Positions 1 to 11,931 of a DNA stretch of 64,000 bases are shown in pieces (position 1 is the stretch's first letter; each line of letters opens with the position of its first letter). This DNA comes from Leptodactylus fallax (lineage: Eukaryota > Chordata > Amphibia > Anura > Leptodactylidae). A program made the translations under genes and the position numbers. A model generated the notes under the pieces. The model made no database searches. It was not told the DNA's origin and saw only the letters and a program-made list of their open reading frames with translations. The stretch spans positions 1,941,501 to 2,005,500 of the forward strand of contig CAMRHE010000353.1 in assembly GCA_947044405.1 (NCBI GenBank), written 5' to 3'.

Positions 1-484
1 CCAAACAAACAAAAAAAAAAAAGTTCTAAATCATCCCTTTTCCCTAGAATACATATAAAAGTAGAAAATTACTGTGAAACACATCCACATTAGGTATCCC
101 TGTGTCTGAAAACGCCCGGTCTACAAACTTATAAAAATATTTTTCCATAGGGTGAACGTAATAGTGGGAAAAAGTATCAAGAGTGCCGAACTGCTGTTTA
201 TTTCACGGTTTCGCCTCTGATTTGAATAAAAATGATCAAAGTAATAGACATTCCCCAAAATGGTATAACTAAAAAGTACATCTGGCCCTGCAAAAAAAAG
301 ATGCCCTATGCTTCCCCGTAGAGCTGCAGGGCCACCTGTCAATGTGGCCTTGCAGCTGTTGCAAAACTACAACTACAATATTTTACCACATTTTTTGCGT
401 CAAAATTTTTTTCCCTATTTTCCTCCTCTTAAACCTAGGTGCGTCTTATGGTCCAGTGCTTCTTATAGTCCGAAAAATATGGTA
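1..484. mobile_element. Non-autonomous TIR element, left end outside window
   Basis: Ends at 484 with a terminal stretch reading, in reverse, taccatatttttcggactat followed by aagaagcactgg and a second gcgtctt-like repeat, typical of a TIR MITE. Internally it carries the cassette around 80-120 (acattaggtatccctgtgtc, then cgcccggtctaca) that recurs near 26280, 52560 and 54605 inside elements with different ends. No coding sequence. Confidence 0.55.
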
Positions 485-643
485 TACATCTTGGCAAATA
501 CATTGGACAGAGTACATACACCGCATGTAAAAAAAGAACCTTTAGCTCAATGATTAGAACAATTATAGATTTAGAAATCAAATGTATGAGCTTAAAAGTG
601 GTGAAAAATATAAGTATATACATATATTAGTATAGTAGAGACA

Positions 644-1583
644 CACACTATATGGACAAAAGTATTGGGACAACTACACATTACATCTACAGGAGCTTTT
701 TTTCCCCAATTTTAAATCTGTAAACATTAATAAGGAGTTGGTACCCGCTAAACAGCTTCCACTCTTATGGGAAAGATTTCTACAGGATTTAGGAGTGTGT
801 GAATTGGAATATTTGTCCATTTATCTAGAAGAGCATTTGTGAGGTCAGATACTGATGTTGAAAAAGAGGACCTGGCTTGCACTTTGCATTCTAGTCCAAA
901 GGTGTTTGATGGGGTTGAGGTCAGGACTCTTCGTGACCACTCAGGGTCTTCCACATAAAACTCACCCAACCATGCCTTTATGAACCTTGCTTTGTGCACT
1001 GGGGCACAGTCATGCTGGAACAGAAAATGACTTTACCCAAACCATTCCCCAAATGTTTCACTGGAACTAGGCCAACTCTTGAAATATAACCCCATAGCAT
1101 TATCCCCCCACCAAACTTCACAGCATACAGAAAAGTGGTAGATGATACAAAGTAACCGCCACTGAGTCAGCAGAGTTATGGCAACTTTTATGCACTATAC
1201 TCTTTAGCACTCAGCAACTCTCGAACTGTAACTCGTTGAGCGGCCATTGCATTAACACTTTTCAATAATATCAGTCACAGTTGATTGTGGAAGCGGGAAG
1301 AAATTTTTACAAACTGACTTGTTGCAGTGCTAGTAGTATAATGTTGTACCGTGTTAGCCATAGAAAGTAGTGGAAGAGTGAAGAAATCAGGCGATACCTA
1401 ACTGAGTATATCTGATAGTAAGCTTTCGAGAGTCTAGCTCTCTTCTTGTTGCAGTGCGATCATCCTATTAGAACACCACACTCCAATTCAATGAGCTTTT
1501 TAGAACAACAGAAACGTTTGTAAAGGGCAGACAGTTGCCAGCGACTAAGATATATGCCCCAATACTTTTATCCATTTAGTGTA
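644..1583 (-). mobile_element. Decayed Tc1/mariner-type element
   Basis: Ends are inverted repeats: left cactatatggacaaaagtat at 646-665, right the reverse form around 1557-1583. Minus-strand 748-999 encodes a transposase remnant (HKARFIKAWLGEFYVEDPEW, later SVSDLTNALLDKW and HTLLNPVEI), the C-terminal part of a Tc1-like DDE transposase. The segment that should carry SPDLNP and the catalytic Glu is scrambled, so it is inactive. It is interrupted by a small retro-insertion at 1331-1444. Confidence 0.75.
1331..1444 (-). mobile_element. Short retro-insertion, 5'-truncated hammerhead-like repeat
   Basis: A 114-bp insertion in the decayed Tc1, flanked by the 13-bp direct repeat cttgttgcagtgc at 1318-1330 and 1445-1457. 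On the minus strand it begins aagagagctagactctcgaa and ends ggctaacacggtacaac plus attatactacta. It is the same family as 28632-28878 but lacks the CTGATGA box, so only the stem-loop (GAGAG-CTAGA-CTCTC) and GAAA of the hammerhead-like core remain. Confidence 0.75.
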
Positions 1584-1904
1584 TAACAAATAGTTAACAC
1601 AGAACTCATTTCATTATTTAAACATAATTGTTTCCATAGAAAATAGTGTTTATTATATGTTCAATGTTTAGATCTTCACATTTATTATTGGTTGAGGGCT
1701 AGGCTGCTACTCACTCTACCATTTTGCTTGCTCTCTCAATCAGGGCTGCAGATTGCAATTGGGTTCTGCCATTTTGTTAAGCATTACATTGATGGTCACT
1801 ATTTTGCAACTCTATTTGTAAGTCTTAGCCAGAAATTGATCTAAAACCAGTTAAGAGGTCCAAATCTTTCTGGTATACCTTTTAACGGTATAGATTCCAT
1901 TTAT

Positions 1905-1975
1905 TTATTTACTAGCTTACTTTTATAGCGCCATCATATTCCGCAGCGCTTTACAGACATGGTCAGTCACTGTCC
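1905..1975 (-). repeat. 3' fragment of the V-SINE-like repeat
   Basis: Reverse complement contains tgtctgtaaagcgctgcgga and atatgatggcgctat, the same 3' segment as in the fuller SINE at 60943-61211. No tRNA-related head is present. Confidence 0.65.
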
Positions 1976-1983
1976 CATTTCTG

Positions 1984-3001
1984 GTTTTGGCTTACAAATA
2001 AAAATGCAAGATACAGACCATATGAAAGTTGCTGTAAAGAAATACTCTTGAACAAAACTGACAATCTTACCCGGTGCATGGTTTGATAGTGGTGATACAC
2101 AGGGACTGAAAGCTCAGAGAGAATTCCCATGTACTGTCCCTTTTAGGCCATACACTAGGCAAAGCAGTCAAATTAGCTTTGCTCAGAGGGTTCCGCTACA
2201 TGGTCTCATCTTCATCCAAACTGTTAATGTGCATTATTTCCTATCATTGCTTTCCCAGAGCAGAGACAAGCAACTCCCCCCTCCCCCCAATTAAAAAATA
2301 TTCAGCTGATAAGCCATTCCCTTATTTATGGTCAGCTCCCTCATTTTTTGGTATTTGAACCAAAGCCAAAAGTAAAAACACAATTTTCTTTATCCATTCC
2401 TTGCTCTTACTCCAAATGTTTCATCAAAATCTGTACATTTGAGTCCAGTCTTAACCTCCCAAATAACATCTTTCCTATTCTAGCCAAAAACCCTCTTACA
2501 GCCTGTTTAACTCTATAGCATATACTAAAATGAAGAAAAGCAACAGCTTTTGTGCTAGCAGCTATAGGAAGTGTCCGGTAAATGTCAGGACTACCCAGGG
2601 AAGTAAACCATTTAGAAATCTCAAATAAAAATAGTAACTTAGGTTAAAAAATATAAAAATATATAACATTTTGCAATACATGTGGTCTATAAACTAAAGT
2701 ACAGACATGATTTTCATTTGACAAATAAAAGGAATATCTAAATCTGTTGAGATCCAAAAGAAACTCAGAAGCCAAAATAGCCATTGCACACTAGGAGGAA
2801 TCTATTAAGCCTGGGGTTTAAAATAACCAATTTTTCAAGCAGAACTGAACTGGAATAAGATGTGCCAAAAGATGCCCACCTCTTGATAAATTTGGTGCAT
2901 CTTTTGTTAGTCCATGCAACAGAAAAGGAAACCATATATGAATCATATGAACCAGTACCTGGTGTAAATTATAGTACGTATGTGTGAGTGAGTGTGTGTA
3001 T

Positions 3002-3003
<2 letters not shown>
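1984..3003. other. Unassigned non-coding sequence
   Basis: No exon, RNA gene or recognisable transposon end was found. It may be distal FOXK1 3' UTR or intergenic DNA; nothing in the sequence decides between these. Confidence 0.4.

Positions 3004-3061
<58 letters not shown>
3004..3061. repeat. (TA)n microsatellite
   Basis: About 28 uninterrupted TA units. Open frames of alternating Tyr/Ile across it are spurious. Confidence 0.97.
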
Positions 3062-3065
<4 letters not shown>

Positions 3066-4260
3066 CTGCTGGGCCCTAGGAGGCCATTCTCCTACTGCAA
3101 AGCCCCACCAATTTTTAAACAGTCCAGTAAGCAGTGAAAATATCAAGAAGTTGCAACTTTTATGCACCAATTCTATGCTACTTTTTTTTAATGGAGGAAA
3201 CTAGGACACATGGCTTGATAAACTCCTCTGCTTGTTACCCACTAAGATTAATACAATGTCAGTCTCTTTATATACCCAAATTAGAAAAACAGATCAGTAA
3301 TGTCAAGTCCAACAACTAACTGAATCAGATTTCTGAAAAAGCTATGTGTATTTTACATTCAGCTTCTCGTTAAAAAAAAACAAAACAAAACAAAAAAAAC
3401 AAACAAACAAACAAAGCATCATTAATGCTGGGCAGTGGCAGGATCCCTAAAATGAATGTCATTTCTGGGGGCTAAATCTATAAGGATTTGGCACCCAGCT
3501 ACACGAGTACAATCATTTTAATCTAATGAAAGAGAAATAAAATCAATATGTATCATTCCCATTAAAGAATAATATTCAATAATTAAAATTAAATATATTT
3601 TACTTTCTTATATTAAAAAGTAATATAGAATCAAGATTATGCCCAGATAAGGCAAAGTGATCACTTTTTTATAGCAACCTGACCTGTTCTGCCCAGTGAG
3701 AACTTTTCTTTATATGTATATGATATATTATATATATCACATGCTGACACACACAACACAATTTAGTGAACATTTTTAACAGAAGATTTTCTAGTCAACT
3801 GAAACAATATAAAAGGATGTCTGTCAACTTCTATCTCCCTAATAAACTAATTCTAGCACCAGCTAGTGGGCTAAATTTTTACATACCTTTGTATCCCTGG
3901 AAAGTCGCCAACAAAATGAACTTTAATAGAATATGCAAAGGAGTTTGTCAGTGCCCGGTGGGCGGTTCTGAGCCCAGCAAGACCTTGGGCACTCCTCATT
4001 AAACACTGCCCTGCACCACCCAAATGATCTTGACTCTCTTGCCACCATTCTGCCGACACTTTGGGTGTACCACACATGAATTTGACATATATGCAGTACA
4101 GTCACAAATCTGTAACCAATGGAAGGGGAAAGTAATGTGTATGAAGGGACCCAGGAATACACCACACATGCATAGGATTTCAATGCAAGAAACTGTGATG
4201 TTGGACAGCAGTAAAGACCCAGGGGGAAAGGTGTGGGGCAGTGTTTAGTAAGGAGAATCT
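3062..4260. other. Unassigned AT-rich sequence with an A/CA-rich run
   Basis: Holds an A-rich low-complexity stretch at 3371-3416. Around 3945-4030 there is a degenerate repeat (gcggttctgagcccagcaag) that resembles 12500-12600 (ggtcctgagcctagcaaaaa), so part is dispersed repeat. No coding exon seen. Confidence 0.4.
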
Positions 4261-4265
4261 GAGCA

Positions 4266-4318
4266 CCTGTAAATTAATTTGCAAATTAATTTGTAAGTTA
4301 ATTTGTAAGTTAATTTTC
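4266..4318. repeat. Short tandem repeat, about 12-bp unit
   Basis: Roughly four units of the type aagttaatttgt (gtaaattaatttgcaaatta at the start). Small local expansion only. Confidence 0.8.
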
Positions 4319-4319
4319 T

Positions 4320-5565
4320 TGGCAACTGTCTAAGGATACAAAAAGGTATGCTATAAAATGGTTTAGGTCCACTACCAAACACTGGAGTTAGTTTAATAGG
4401 AAAAAAGGAGGTGACAGATTCCCTTTAAAGTAAATTAATGCACAAAATCTGCTGGGCAGACATCAACTTGGAGTGTATTGCGTTTCCCTAGACTTGTTGA
4501 CAATGACCTGACTTATGGAAAAGCGGTCTAAAATATCTATTTTTTCCCATTTAAAGATTATTATAGGTAAAATATTTGCCTTTAATTTGCTTTAGAGTGC
4601 AGGATTTTTAGCTATTACAGAAAGGTATTCATAGGGTGTCACATAAATGTGAACACAAATATATCTAGCGTGACAAAACAAGGAAGTATCTGGGGTGCCA
4701 ACGGGGCTGTGTATGTTCTATCAGAAACAAAATGGGTCCTTACAAATAGATCATTTAATAATTATATTACTAATAAGGATTCATTGGCACATATTACATA
4801 AGTCCATAAAAGTGCTATGGTAATAAAGAACCCAATGACTACATTCAGAAACAGCTGTCACAGTTAGCATCTCTCCTATACAAAACACTGCAGCTTCCCT
4901 GCATTCTTTAAAAATTTATATATAAAAAAAAAAAATAAAATAATGCACTACATTACACATGAAAAGTGGATAGCCAAGGGAGAAAAAAAATCTGCAATAC
5001 ATGTTTGTATCTTACATAGCTATAGGTATTAATAAAAGGTATCCAAGATTAACGGAGCCATTAAAATGACGTTATAAAATAGTGCCTCAGAAATGACGGA
5101 AGGAAAACTCATTGAATGAGTATTCCCCATCAGTTACAATGCTGAGAAGTGGAGGGGCAGGCAGTGTTTTACAGCTGAAATGGTCAGGAGATATTAAGAG
5201 AAATGACCAACTTCTCTTTACTATATTAAAATCCCCTTTAATAATTTTGCATACAACAGTCATGATATTAGACCGTGTAATTCTGCACAAAATTGCCTGC
5301 AATCTTGTACACTGCACTCCAGGGCCATGCATACCCTGTACATTGTTATCCCAGGACAAACTTTACCATATACACTAAACTTGCAATCACGTGATTCCAC
5401 AAGCAGTGTCCTGAAGAACTCTGGATCCTGCACACTAATCTAGGTGCCAATTATCTTGTACTGTGTTAAGATGCAAAAGCTGCACCATTTCTTCTATATA
5501 GCTTATTTGAAAACATGCAGCACTGGCTACAGATCATCTTTAGGTTGTGTCGGGTGATGCATTGT
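4320..5565. other. Apparently unique sequence, possible UTR
   Basis: From about 4900 to 5560 I see no repeat seen elsewhere in the window. On the minus strand this would be downstream of the candidate terminal exon at 5566-5627 described in the findings. No confident gene. Confidence 0.3.
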
Positions 5566-5933
5566 CTACATATCCATCTGGGGAAAGGCACTTGTGTACT
5601 GAGAATTCACCTCCAGTGCACCAAGACCTGCAAGATGAGATGACATAAATTAATATCACGCAAAACAATCCAAATAAAAACTGATCTGCTGTGCACTGTC
5701 AGAAAAAACGAATATCAGAAGCCATATGGGAGCTATAAAGGGAAAAGTTGACAAACCTATAAACAAAGCTACTTCATGTATGGAGGGTTTCCCATCTCAG
5801 ACATGTATGGCATACTCCACCTTAAGAAGAGGGGGTTAGATCCTCCATCCCGCAGCTACTGTGAATAAAAGAGGTGACGCCTCTCTTCATTCACTTACAG
5901 TCCTTAAAAAACAGTCTAGAATACTTGGTACTT

Positions 5934-6438
5934 GGGTGGGTTCACACTTGCGCCCGAGTCCATCCACCGCAAATCCGCCTGAAAATCTGGGTAAACTGTA
6001 TAGGGACTGGATAGCGACAGGTTAGCGACACATTGTTTAAAAACCCATTCATTTGAATGGGTTTTTAAAGCAATCCGCGCTTAAACACACTCTGTGCCGC
6101 GAATCCAGTTTTTTCGCTGGAAACAAAGTCGGATATGCAGGACTTTGTTTCCAGAGAAAAAACTGGATTCGCGACGCAGTGGGTGTAAGCGCACACCCGC
6201 GCATTGCTTTAAAAACCCATTCAAATGAATGGGTTTTTAAGCAATGCTTTACTAACCTGTCGCTATCCAGACCCTATACAGTTTCCCCAGATTTTCAGGC
6301 GGATTCGTGGTGGACGGACTCGGGTGCAAGTGTGAACCCACCCTAACCTGTTGCTATCCAGACCCTATACAGTTTCCCCAGATTTTCAGGCGGATTTGCG
6401 GCGGACGGACTCGGGCGCAAGTGTGAACCCACTCTTAC
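5934..6438. mobile_element. Foldback MITE (PIF/Harbinger-like ends) with duplicated arm
   Basis: Left end gggtgggttcacacttgcgc and right end gcaagtgtgaacccacc are inverted. The interior is palindromic around the aaacccattcatttgaatgg and tttgtttccagagaaaaaac segments. The right arm (tccagaccctatacagtttc to gtgtgaacccac) occurs twice in tandem, 6261-6343 and about 6357-6434. A sister copy at 36606-36833 sits between TTA duplications, which suggests PIF/Harbinger; no transposase is present. Confidence 0.75.
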
Positions 6439-6524
6439 TCACCATGATTTTCAAAGAATTGAATAAAGATAGACGCATGAATAGTCACCTTTCTGTTCAC
6501 AGTGGCTGTGGGGCAGGAGCTCCC

Positions 6525-6765
6525 AAGCATGGTGGCTCAGTGGTTAACACTGTTGTTTGCAATGCCAGGATCAAATCCAGCTAAGAACATTATCTGCATG
6601 GAGCTTGTATATTCTTTCGTTACTTAGGTTTCTTCTTACATCCTAAAAACATACTGTTAGGGAATTTAGACATTGTGCCCTACTTAGGCCAGTGAGTGAG
6701 AATATCTGTAACGTGCTGTGGAATATGTATCATATAAAAGTAATTTAAATAATTAATAAGATACA
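6525..6765 (+). mobile_element. Old, diverged V-SINE-like copy
   Basis: Retains the head ggtggctcagtggttaacac (A-box region), a damaged B box (caggatcaaatccag) and the body (catactgttagggaattt, tgctgtggaatatgta), collinear with 60943-61211. Heavily mutated. Confidence 0.65.
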
Positions 6766-7924
6766 TGTAGGTCCCAAGAGACACTTGTGTACTGTATGAA
6801 ACATTGAAGTCTTCGGTATTGGGTTGCAGTATATCCTCTAGTCCAAAACTGAAAAAAATGCAGCATACTGTTCTGTCCCATTGGACATTAGACGCATAGC
6901 TTATATGCTACACTTAAAGGGTGTCTACCACTTCCTACCACCGCATTTCAGAGAACATTATAGTGATAAACATACCTTTGTCATGTATGTCACATTTTGT
7001 AGATTTGGAGAAAAACCAAGGCTTACTGTTACCAGTAATCAGGTTTTCCGTAGCCTGCACAACTGCACTGACCAGGAGGATACCCTGCCTCTCACTAGAG
7101 CAGGAAACAGCATGGGATCTTAAATAAATAGCCTCTCTTTCCATCCTGAGCCAGTAATATTCGAGAATCAAAAGCCAAAAGGGATCCGAAAAGCCAAACA
7201 TTAACAGCAATAGGGAGGGAAAAATACCGTGCTTTTGTGGAGGCTACGGAAAACCTGATTACTGGCAAGAGTAATCTTTTTTTCCCACCTCCTCCACAAT
7301 GGCACTGACCAAGAGGAATAACAGAGGAATTACATAATTAGGGTGGGACAACAGCAGAAAGGACTTTTCTTCCAAATGAGAGGTCTGTATTAGAGACAGA
7401 ATCCAACATAGGTGGCTACCTGGGCTAATCCTTTAATCTTCTTCCGCCACTATGACAGATCTGATCAATTGAAGCTGCAGCACCCTCTTTCCAGGAAGTG
7501 AACATAGCAATTTGTAGTGTGGGCCTTAAGACCTTTAGGAGGAGTTTTGTTCTGAGATTCTTAAGCCTCAGTGAAAGCTATCCTGATCCAACAGGCAATA
7601 GTAGCCTTACTTGTGCTGTCTCCTTTATTTCCCCCCTGAAAATGGACAAGTTTATCTTTTTTACTAAGGTCTACCATTCTTCTTTGGTAAGATAATATAC
7701 AGTACCGAACATTCAAGCAGTGAAATCTTTTCAAAAACGTTTTGATAAAAGGAATTAGAGGCCAACTTCTTATCCAGGAAGGCACTGAAAGTAGCCAATT
7801 GTACTCGAAGTGATAGGTCTTAGCCCCTTCTCAAATCCATTCTGTAATAAATCAAGGATTAGAAAAGTATTTGGAGATGGGAGGATGTGTCCCAGGAATC
7901 TCTGGCAAAGGTGAGGAAAGCTGT

Positions 7925-8538
7925 TCAGATGCATAGTACGTGACTGGGTTTAATCTCAACTCCTCTTCTTTTTCCTGTGACCTGCTCAGAAAGTCTGCTG
8001 TTACATTTTCTCTTTTTAGATGAACTGTACAAAAGAGCTACGAAATTCTTCTCGGCCCAACTGGAGATCTGGCTGGCTGTTCTCCAGAGTCTGACTGATC
8101 TCATTCCTCCTTGTTTGTTCAAGTATGCCACTGTGGTCATGTTGTCTGACAAAACTTTTTTGTGATGATGTTTTATTTGTGGTTCCAGGGCTTGGAGAGA
8201 GAGAGTTTGACCTCTGACAGTTTCCACATATTTGAGGATTCACTTGCTTCTGCCAGAGTCCAGGTTCCCTGAATTAAAGTTGAAGTTTTATGGGCTCCCC
8301 AACCTTCGCTGCTGGCATCTGTGGTAAGGAGAATTTGAGGGGATCGTCTCCAGCGAACCCCTCTCATCAGATTTTTCTTTGACAACCACCAAAGAAGGGA
8401 ATATCTTACTGAGGTAGGAATCTTGACTTTCTTATCTAAGGAAGAAAGATCCTTGTCCCATACCGACAGGAGATAATGCTGAAGTGCTCTAGAATGGGCC
8501 TGAGCCAAGAGGATGGTCGGAATTGTTGAGGTCAACAA
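7925..8538 (-). pseudogene. DIRS-like RNase H region remnant
   Basis: Two overlapping frames carry ILLTTDASSEGWGAH (the TDAS motif of DIRS RNase H) and LSDNMTTVAYLNKQGG (the second conserved Asp region). A frameshift separates them near 8200. Confidence 0.7.
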
Positions 8539-8793
8539 TCTCAGGATTTCCAGTCCGTAGCAAAATCGATGGACGGGAGTTCTCCAGGAACGAGGATATT
8601 CTTTGTAACCAGACGGTCTGGTTTCTCTAGAGGAAGGAATGACTAACTTCAGAGAATCCAGGAGGACCTCAAGAAACAGATGCTCTGACTTGGGACTAGA
8701 GCTGAGAAGCTTTGAAGGACTATGGGCAGATCTTTCTGCAAATGATCCAACAAAGTTGAAGACTTTGAAGAAAATCGTCCAGGTAACGTACTA

Positions 8794-9438
8794 CTAAAAT
8801 CCTGCCATTACATTGGTGAGCAGCCTAGGAGCTGCACAAAGACCAAAAGGAAGAGCCTGAATCTGGAAGTGTGGAAAACTTTTGAGATCTGGGGTGTTTC
8901 GGAATGCAATAATACGCGTCTTAAGTCTAGAGTCACCATAAAGCAAACCTTCTGAAGGAGGTTGATGGTGGATCTGAGTCTCCATCTTGAACTTCTTGTA
9001 TGTTATGGACTGATTCAGTTCCTTAAAGATTATTACTGCCCAGGCTGTTCTGTTCAGCTTCTGAACCAAGAACATCAGGGAGTAATAACCTTGATACCAC
9101 TGATCTACTGGTACCGGAATTAATACTTCTTTCTTGAATATAAAAATCTCTTGGGCCAATGTGCCCTGATCTGGCGAAGAAAGGTTGTTGATTGAAGGAT
9201 ATCTTGAGGGAGGAATACAACAAAACTTCAGACGATAATTTTTTATGACATCTAGTACAGGGCCTATGGCATCACTGTGGTTGACGGGAGGAGTTGTCCT
9301 TTGAGAAGAGAAACCCCTTGGTTCTACCTCAAAAGGACTGGTTACCTTCTTCCCAGTCTTTCTTCTTCCCATCAGTATGTGATCACTTCTACACATGAAA
9401 GGAACGCCTCTGATAACAGAACCTCTGCTCTGAAACAA
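8794..9438 (-). pseudogene. DIRS-like reverse transcriptase remnant
   Basis: Residues include VDQWYQGYYSLMFLVQKLN (primer-grip side of the fingers), FKMETQIHH, and FQIQALPFGLCAAPRLLTNV, the LPFGLxxAPRxFTK-type motif typical of DIRS and related RTs. The frame closes shortly before the expected catalytic DD motif, and the downstream frames are broken. Not functional. Confidence 0.7.
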
Positions 9439-9439
9439 C

Positions 9440-10233
9440 TTCTACTCTGAAGCTTTCTCCAGAACGTAATTTAATGTGGTTCCGAATAGACTGTGACCTT
9501 CACAAGGGATGCTCACCAATTTACTTTTGGAGTTTGAATCCCCCAGGTGGTTGGCTGCTTTCTTGAGAATAGGGACATAATTTAGGATGTCTTCCCTAAG
9601 TGTCTCATTAGTCAGGCCCGAGCAGTACAGGTAGTCGCGATGCTAGGACGAAAGGATGCAGCAGATTTTTCCCAATTACATTTCAGAATACGCTAACTTT
9701 TTATCCATGGTGTCCTTTTGTACCTTCAAATGGATTTAAATAGATTTTTCTGAAATTCCTGCTACTGTAGCATCCACCTTAGGCGTTTTATCCCAATTCT
9801 CAGAATCTTACCCCGCAAAAGGGTATTTTCTCCTGAACACTTCAGTTAGAGATTTCCTGGATACTTCCATTCATTATTGATTAGGTATTTAATACTAGAG
9901 TGGACTGGAAAGACTCTGTGCTTCCTTTTTCCTAGCCCCTAAAACATCTGATCCTATACCGATAATGTTTCCCTGGAATCTTCAATATTCCTGGTTAGAC
10001 AGACCATGTAAAGACTGTCCTCAAACTGAAAAATAGGCCATCCCGAGGCTTCAAGGGACAAATCTGAGTCAGAGAAAACTTTGCCGTCATCTGAGTCAGA
10101 TAGTACTGGAGACACAATTTTCAGTCACAACTTTCTCAATGCATCTAGTACAAAGTGCCTTCTTATAGGTGGCAGCCAGAGACTTCTTGCAGACGCTGCA
10201 TTTTTTAGAAGGCTTCAATGGGGCTGGATCCAT
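9440..10233 (-). pseudogene. DIRS-like gag remnant
   Basis: From ATG at 10233 the minus strand reads MDPAPLKPSKKCSVCKKSL and then LCTRCIEKVV, a CxxC...CxxC zinc-binding-like pattern seen at the N terminus of frog DIRS-like gag proteins. Further down it reads SLFGTTLNYVLEKAS. Frames are broken several times. Confidence 0.55.
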
Positions 10234-10998
10234 TCCCTTAAAAAGAGTAAGAGAGAGGAGTCAGAACTGCCACCAAAAGAATATTTGACAATAGGCTCCA
10301 CAAGGAGAGACTTACCGGGACAGGAGCAGTAGACATGGCACAAGAAAGGAGCAGAGTTACCACCAGCCCAGAAGTGCCATCCAAATTAAATTTTCCGCTG
10401 AAATCGCCAAGCCCCTCCTCTCCACCAATCACCATGTCCCGGCGCACAGTGTTCTGACACCACAATGATATGCCAGAATTGAAGGAGAGAAGCCCGCTCC
10501 TGGCTTCTCCTCTGTAAGGCCAAGTGGCGGCCGGATTATGGAGGCACAATGCTGGACATCACCCAGAGCAGCCTCCCCTGTAGGACTTCTGCCCAGGCAC
10601 AAGAGGAAACCCCCGGAACCTTGAGCCCCTGTGCCCTACCCAGCCCTCACTAAGAGAACCAGGACCACAAAAAGTAAGGCTGGGCGCAGAAGAAGGTCCT
10701 GCTACCAATACAGATTCCATGCATCCCACTAAGGACAAGAAATGGCTCAAGATGGAAGGAGGAGCTATTTATTTAAGATCCCATGTTGTTTCCTGTCCTA
10801 GTGGGAGGCAGGGAATCCTCCTGATCAATGCAATTGTGGAGGAATCGCTACTGCACCATGTGCCTGAAAGCTTAAAAGGTTGTTTTCCAAGTCTACAAAA
10901 GTTATGTAAGTAACAAAAGGTATGTTGTTTATCAGTGTAGTATGTTCTGTAATGCAGTAGTGGCAGTTAAATATGCTAGGGAGAGGTGACAGACTCCA

Positions 10999-11356
10999 TT
11001 TAAAGGGAGTTTATCACCAGAATCCAGCATATCAACCCATCCAAGTAAATAGATAGGGCACAGTTACCTAAATTAAATAATGTTATCCCCTTGTGAATTG
11101 GTGCTTACATTGTGAAGATAATCGCTGTTTTTGTTAATGAGCTCATTAGAACAATGAGGGAATTAACTTTTACCTCTATGGAACAATGGTAACACAGTTA
11201 TTGCTTCAAATGGCTCATTTACATGTTGACAAAAACAGCGATAGCTCAGAAACACAAGGCACCAATTCACAAGGGGAAAACACTGTTTGTTTCTGGTGAC
11301 CCTAACCCGACCCTAATCTGTTGATATGCTGGGTTCTGATGACAGACTTCCTTTAA
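10999..11356. mobile_element. T2-type foldback MITE
   Basis: TTAA at both ends (10999-11002 shared with the neighbour, 11353-11356). Arms invert: agcatatcaacccatccaag versus taatctgttgatatgctggg, and ccccttgtgaattggtgc versus gcaccaattcacaaggg. No coding. Confidence 0.85.
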
Positions 11357-11931
11357 AAGGGTTTTCCAGGACCACACAAGTTCATGGGTTGTGTCTAGTA
11401 ATACAGCGCACCTACATTGATATCAATGAGGTTGAACTGCAGTTCTCATAAACCTGTGACCTGTATTTAGCAGGCGTTGCCTCAATAAGTCAAAGCTTCT
11501 CTCCAGCTTTGACTCACCCAACTTTCTCTCACCCCGGTGGTCAGCTACTATCATTAGGGGAAGCCACATCTAGCTATAACATTTCCCTCAAGTGGGTGCT
11601 GCAAAAAAAAAAAAAAAAAAATAGTAGCGTTGCATGCCAGCCATTTACAGAAATGGACAAACAATGTAATGCATGGACAGAACACAGGCTGCTACAGAGC
11701 AGCTCTACACAATAGGTTAAAGAAGGGTGCCAAGTAGAGGACCCCACTCTATGATGTCCATAGGTCCTAATAAGGCACATGGACAGGGATTGTCTTTTTC
11801 AGACAGGGCTCCGGAGTATAAGTGACGGGTCCACTTTAATTACAGTTAAACAATTATAATATACAGAATGAAAACTAAACATATGTGCGGGTTATCTTTA
11901 CATGTGGCTTCTGATATCACAATCAGATATT
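11357..11931. other. Repeat-like and low-complexity sequence downstream of FOXK1
   Basis: Starts with a ttttccaggaccacac-type MITE fragment and contains A19 at 11603-11621. Nothing else assignable. Falls in the possible FOXK1 3' UTR. Confidence 0.4.

Larger units (their letters stand above)
7025..10890 (-). mobile_element. Degraded DIRS-like retrotransposon
   Basis: Minus-strand order is a gag-like remnant, reverse transcriptase, then RNase H-like remnant. Terminal segments are inverted repeats: 10737-10850 (ggagctatttatttaagatc) and the reverse complement of 7070-7160 (aggctatttatttaagatcc). Inverted ends plus an RT of the PFGLxxAPR type fit DIRS-like elements, which transpose with a tyrosine recombinase. 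No recombinase is recognisable here, and all frames carry stops and frameshifts. It sits inside a MITE whose two halves flank it. Confidence 0.75.
6914..11002. mobile_element. T2-type MITE split by a DIRS-like retroelement
   Basis: The two ends (TTAA at 6914-6917 and 10999-11002) are inverted: ttaaagggtgtctaccact on the left, and agactccatttaa on the right. Both arms share the sequence found intact in the MITE at 14905-15378 (tagtgataaacatacctttg). T2-type MITEs with TTAAAGG ends and TTAA duplications are known from Xenopus. The roughly 3.8 kb between the arms is the DIRS-like element. Confidence 0.75.

Noticed and set aside
2992..3204. Open frame rich in Ile/Tyr repeats
   Set aside because: Translation of a (TA)n microsatellite.
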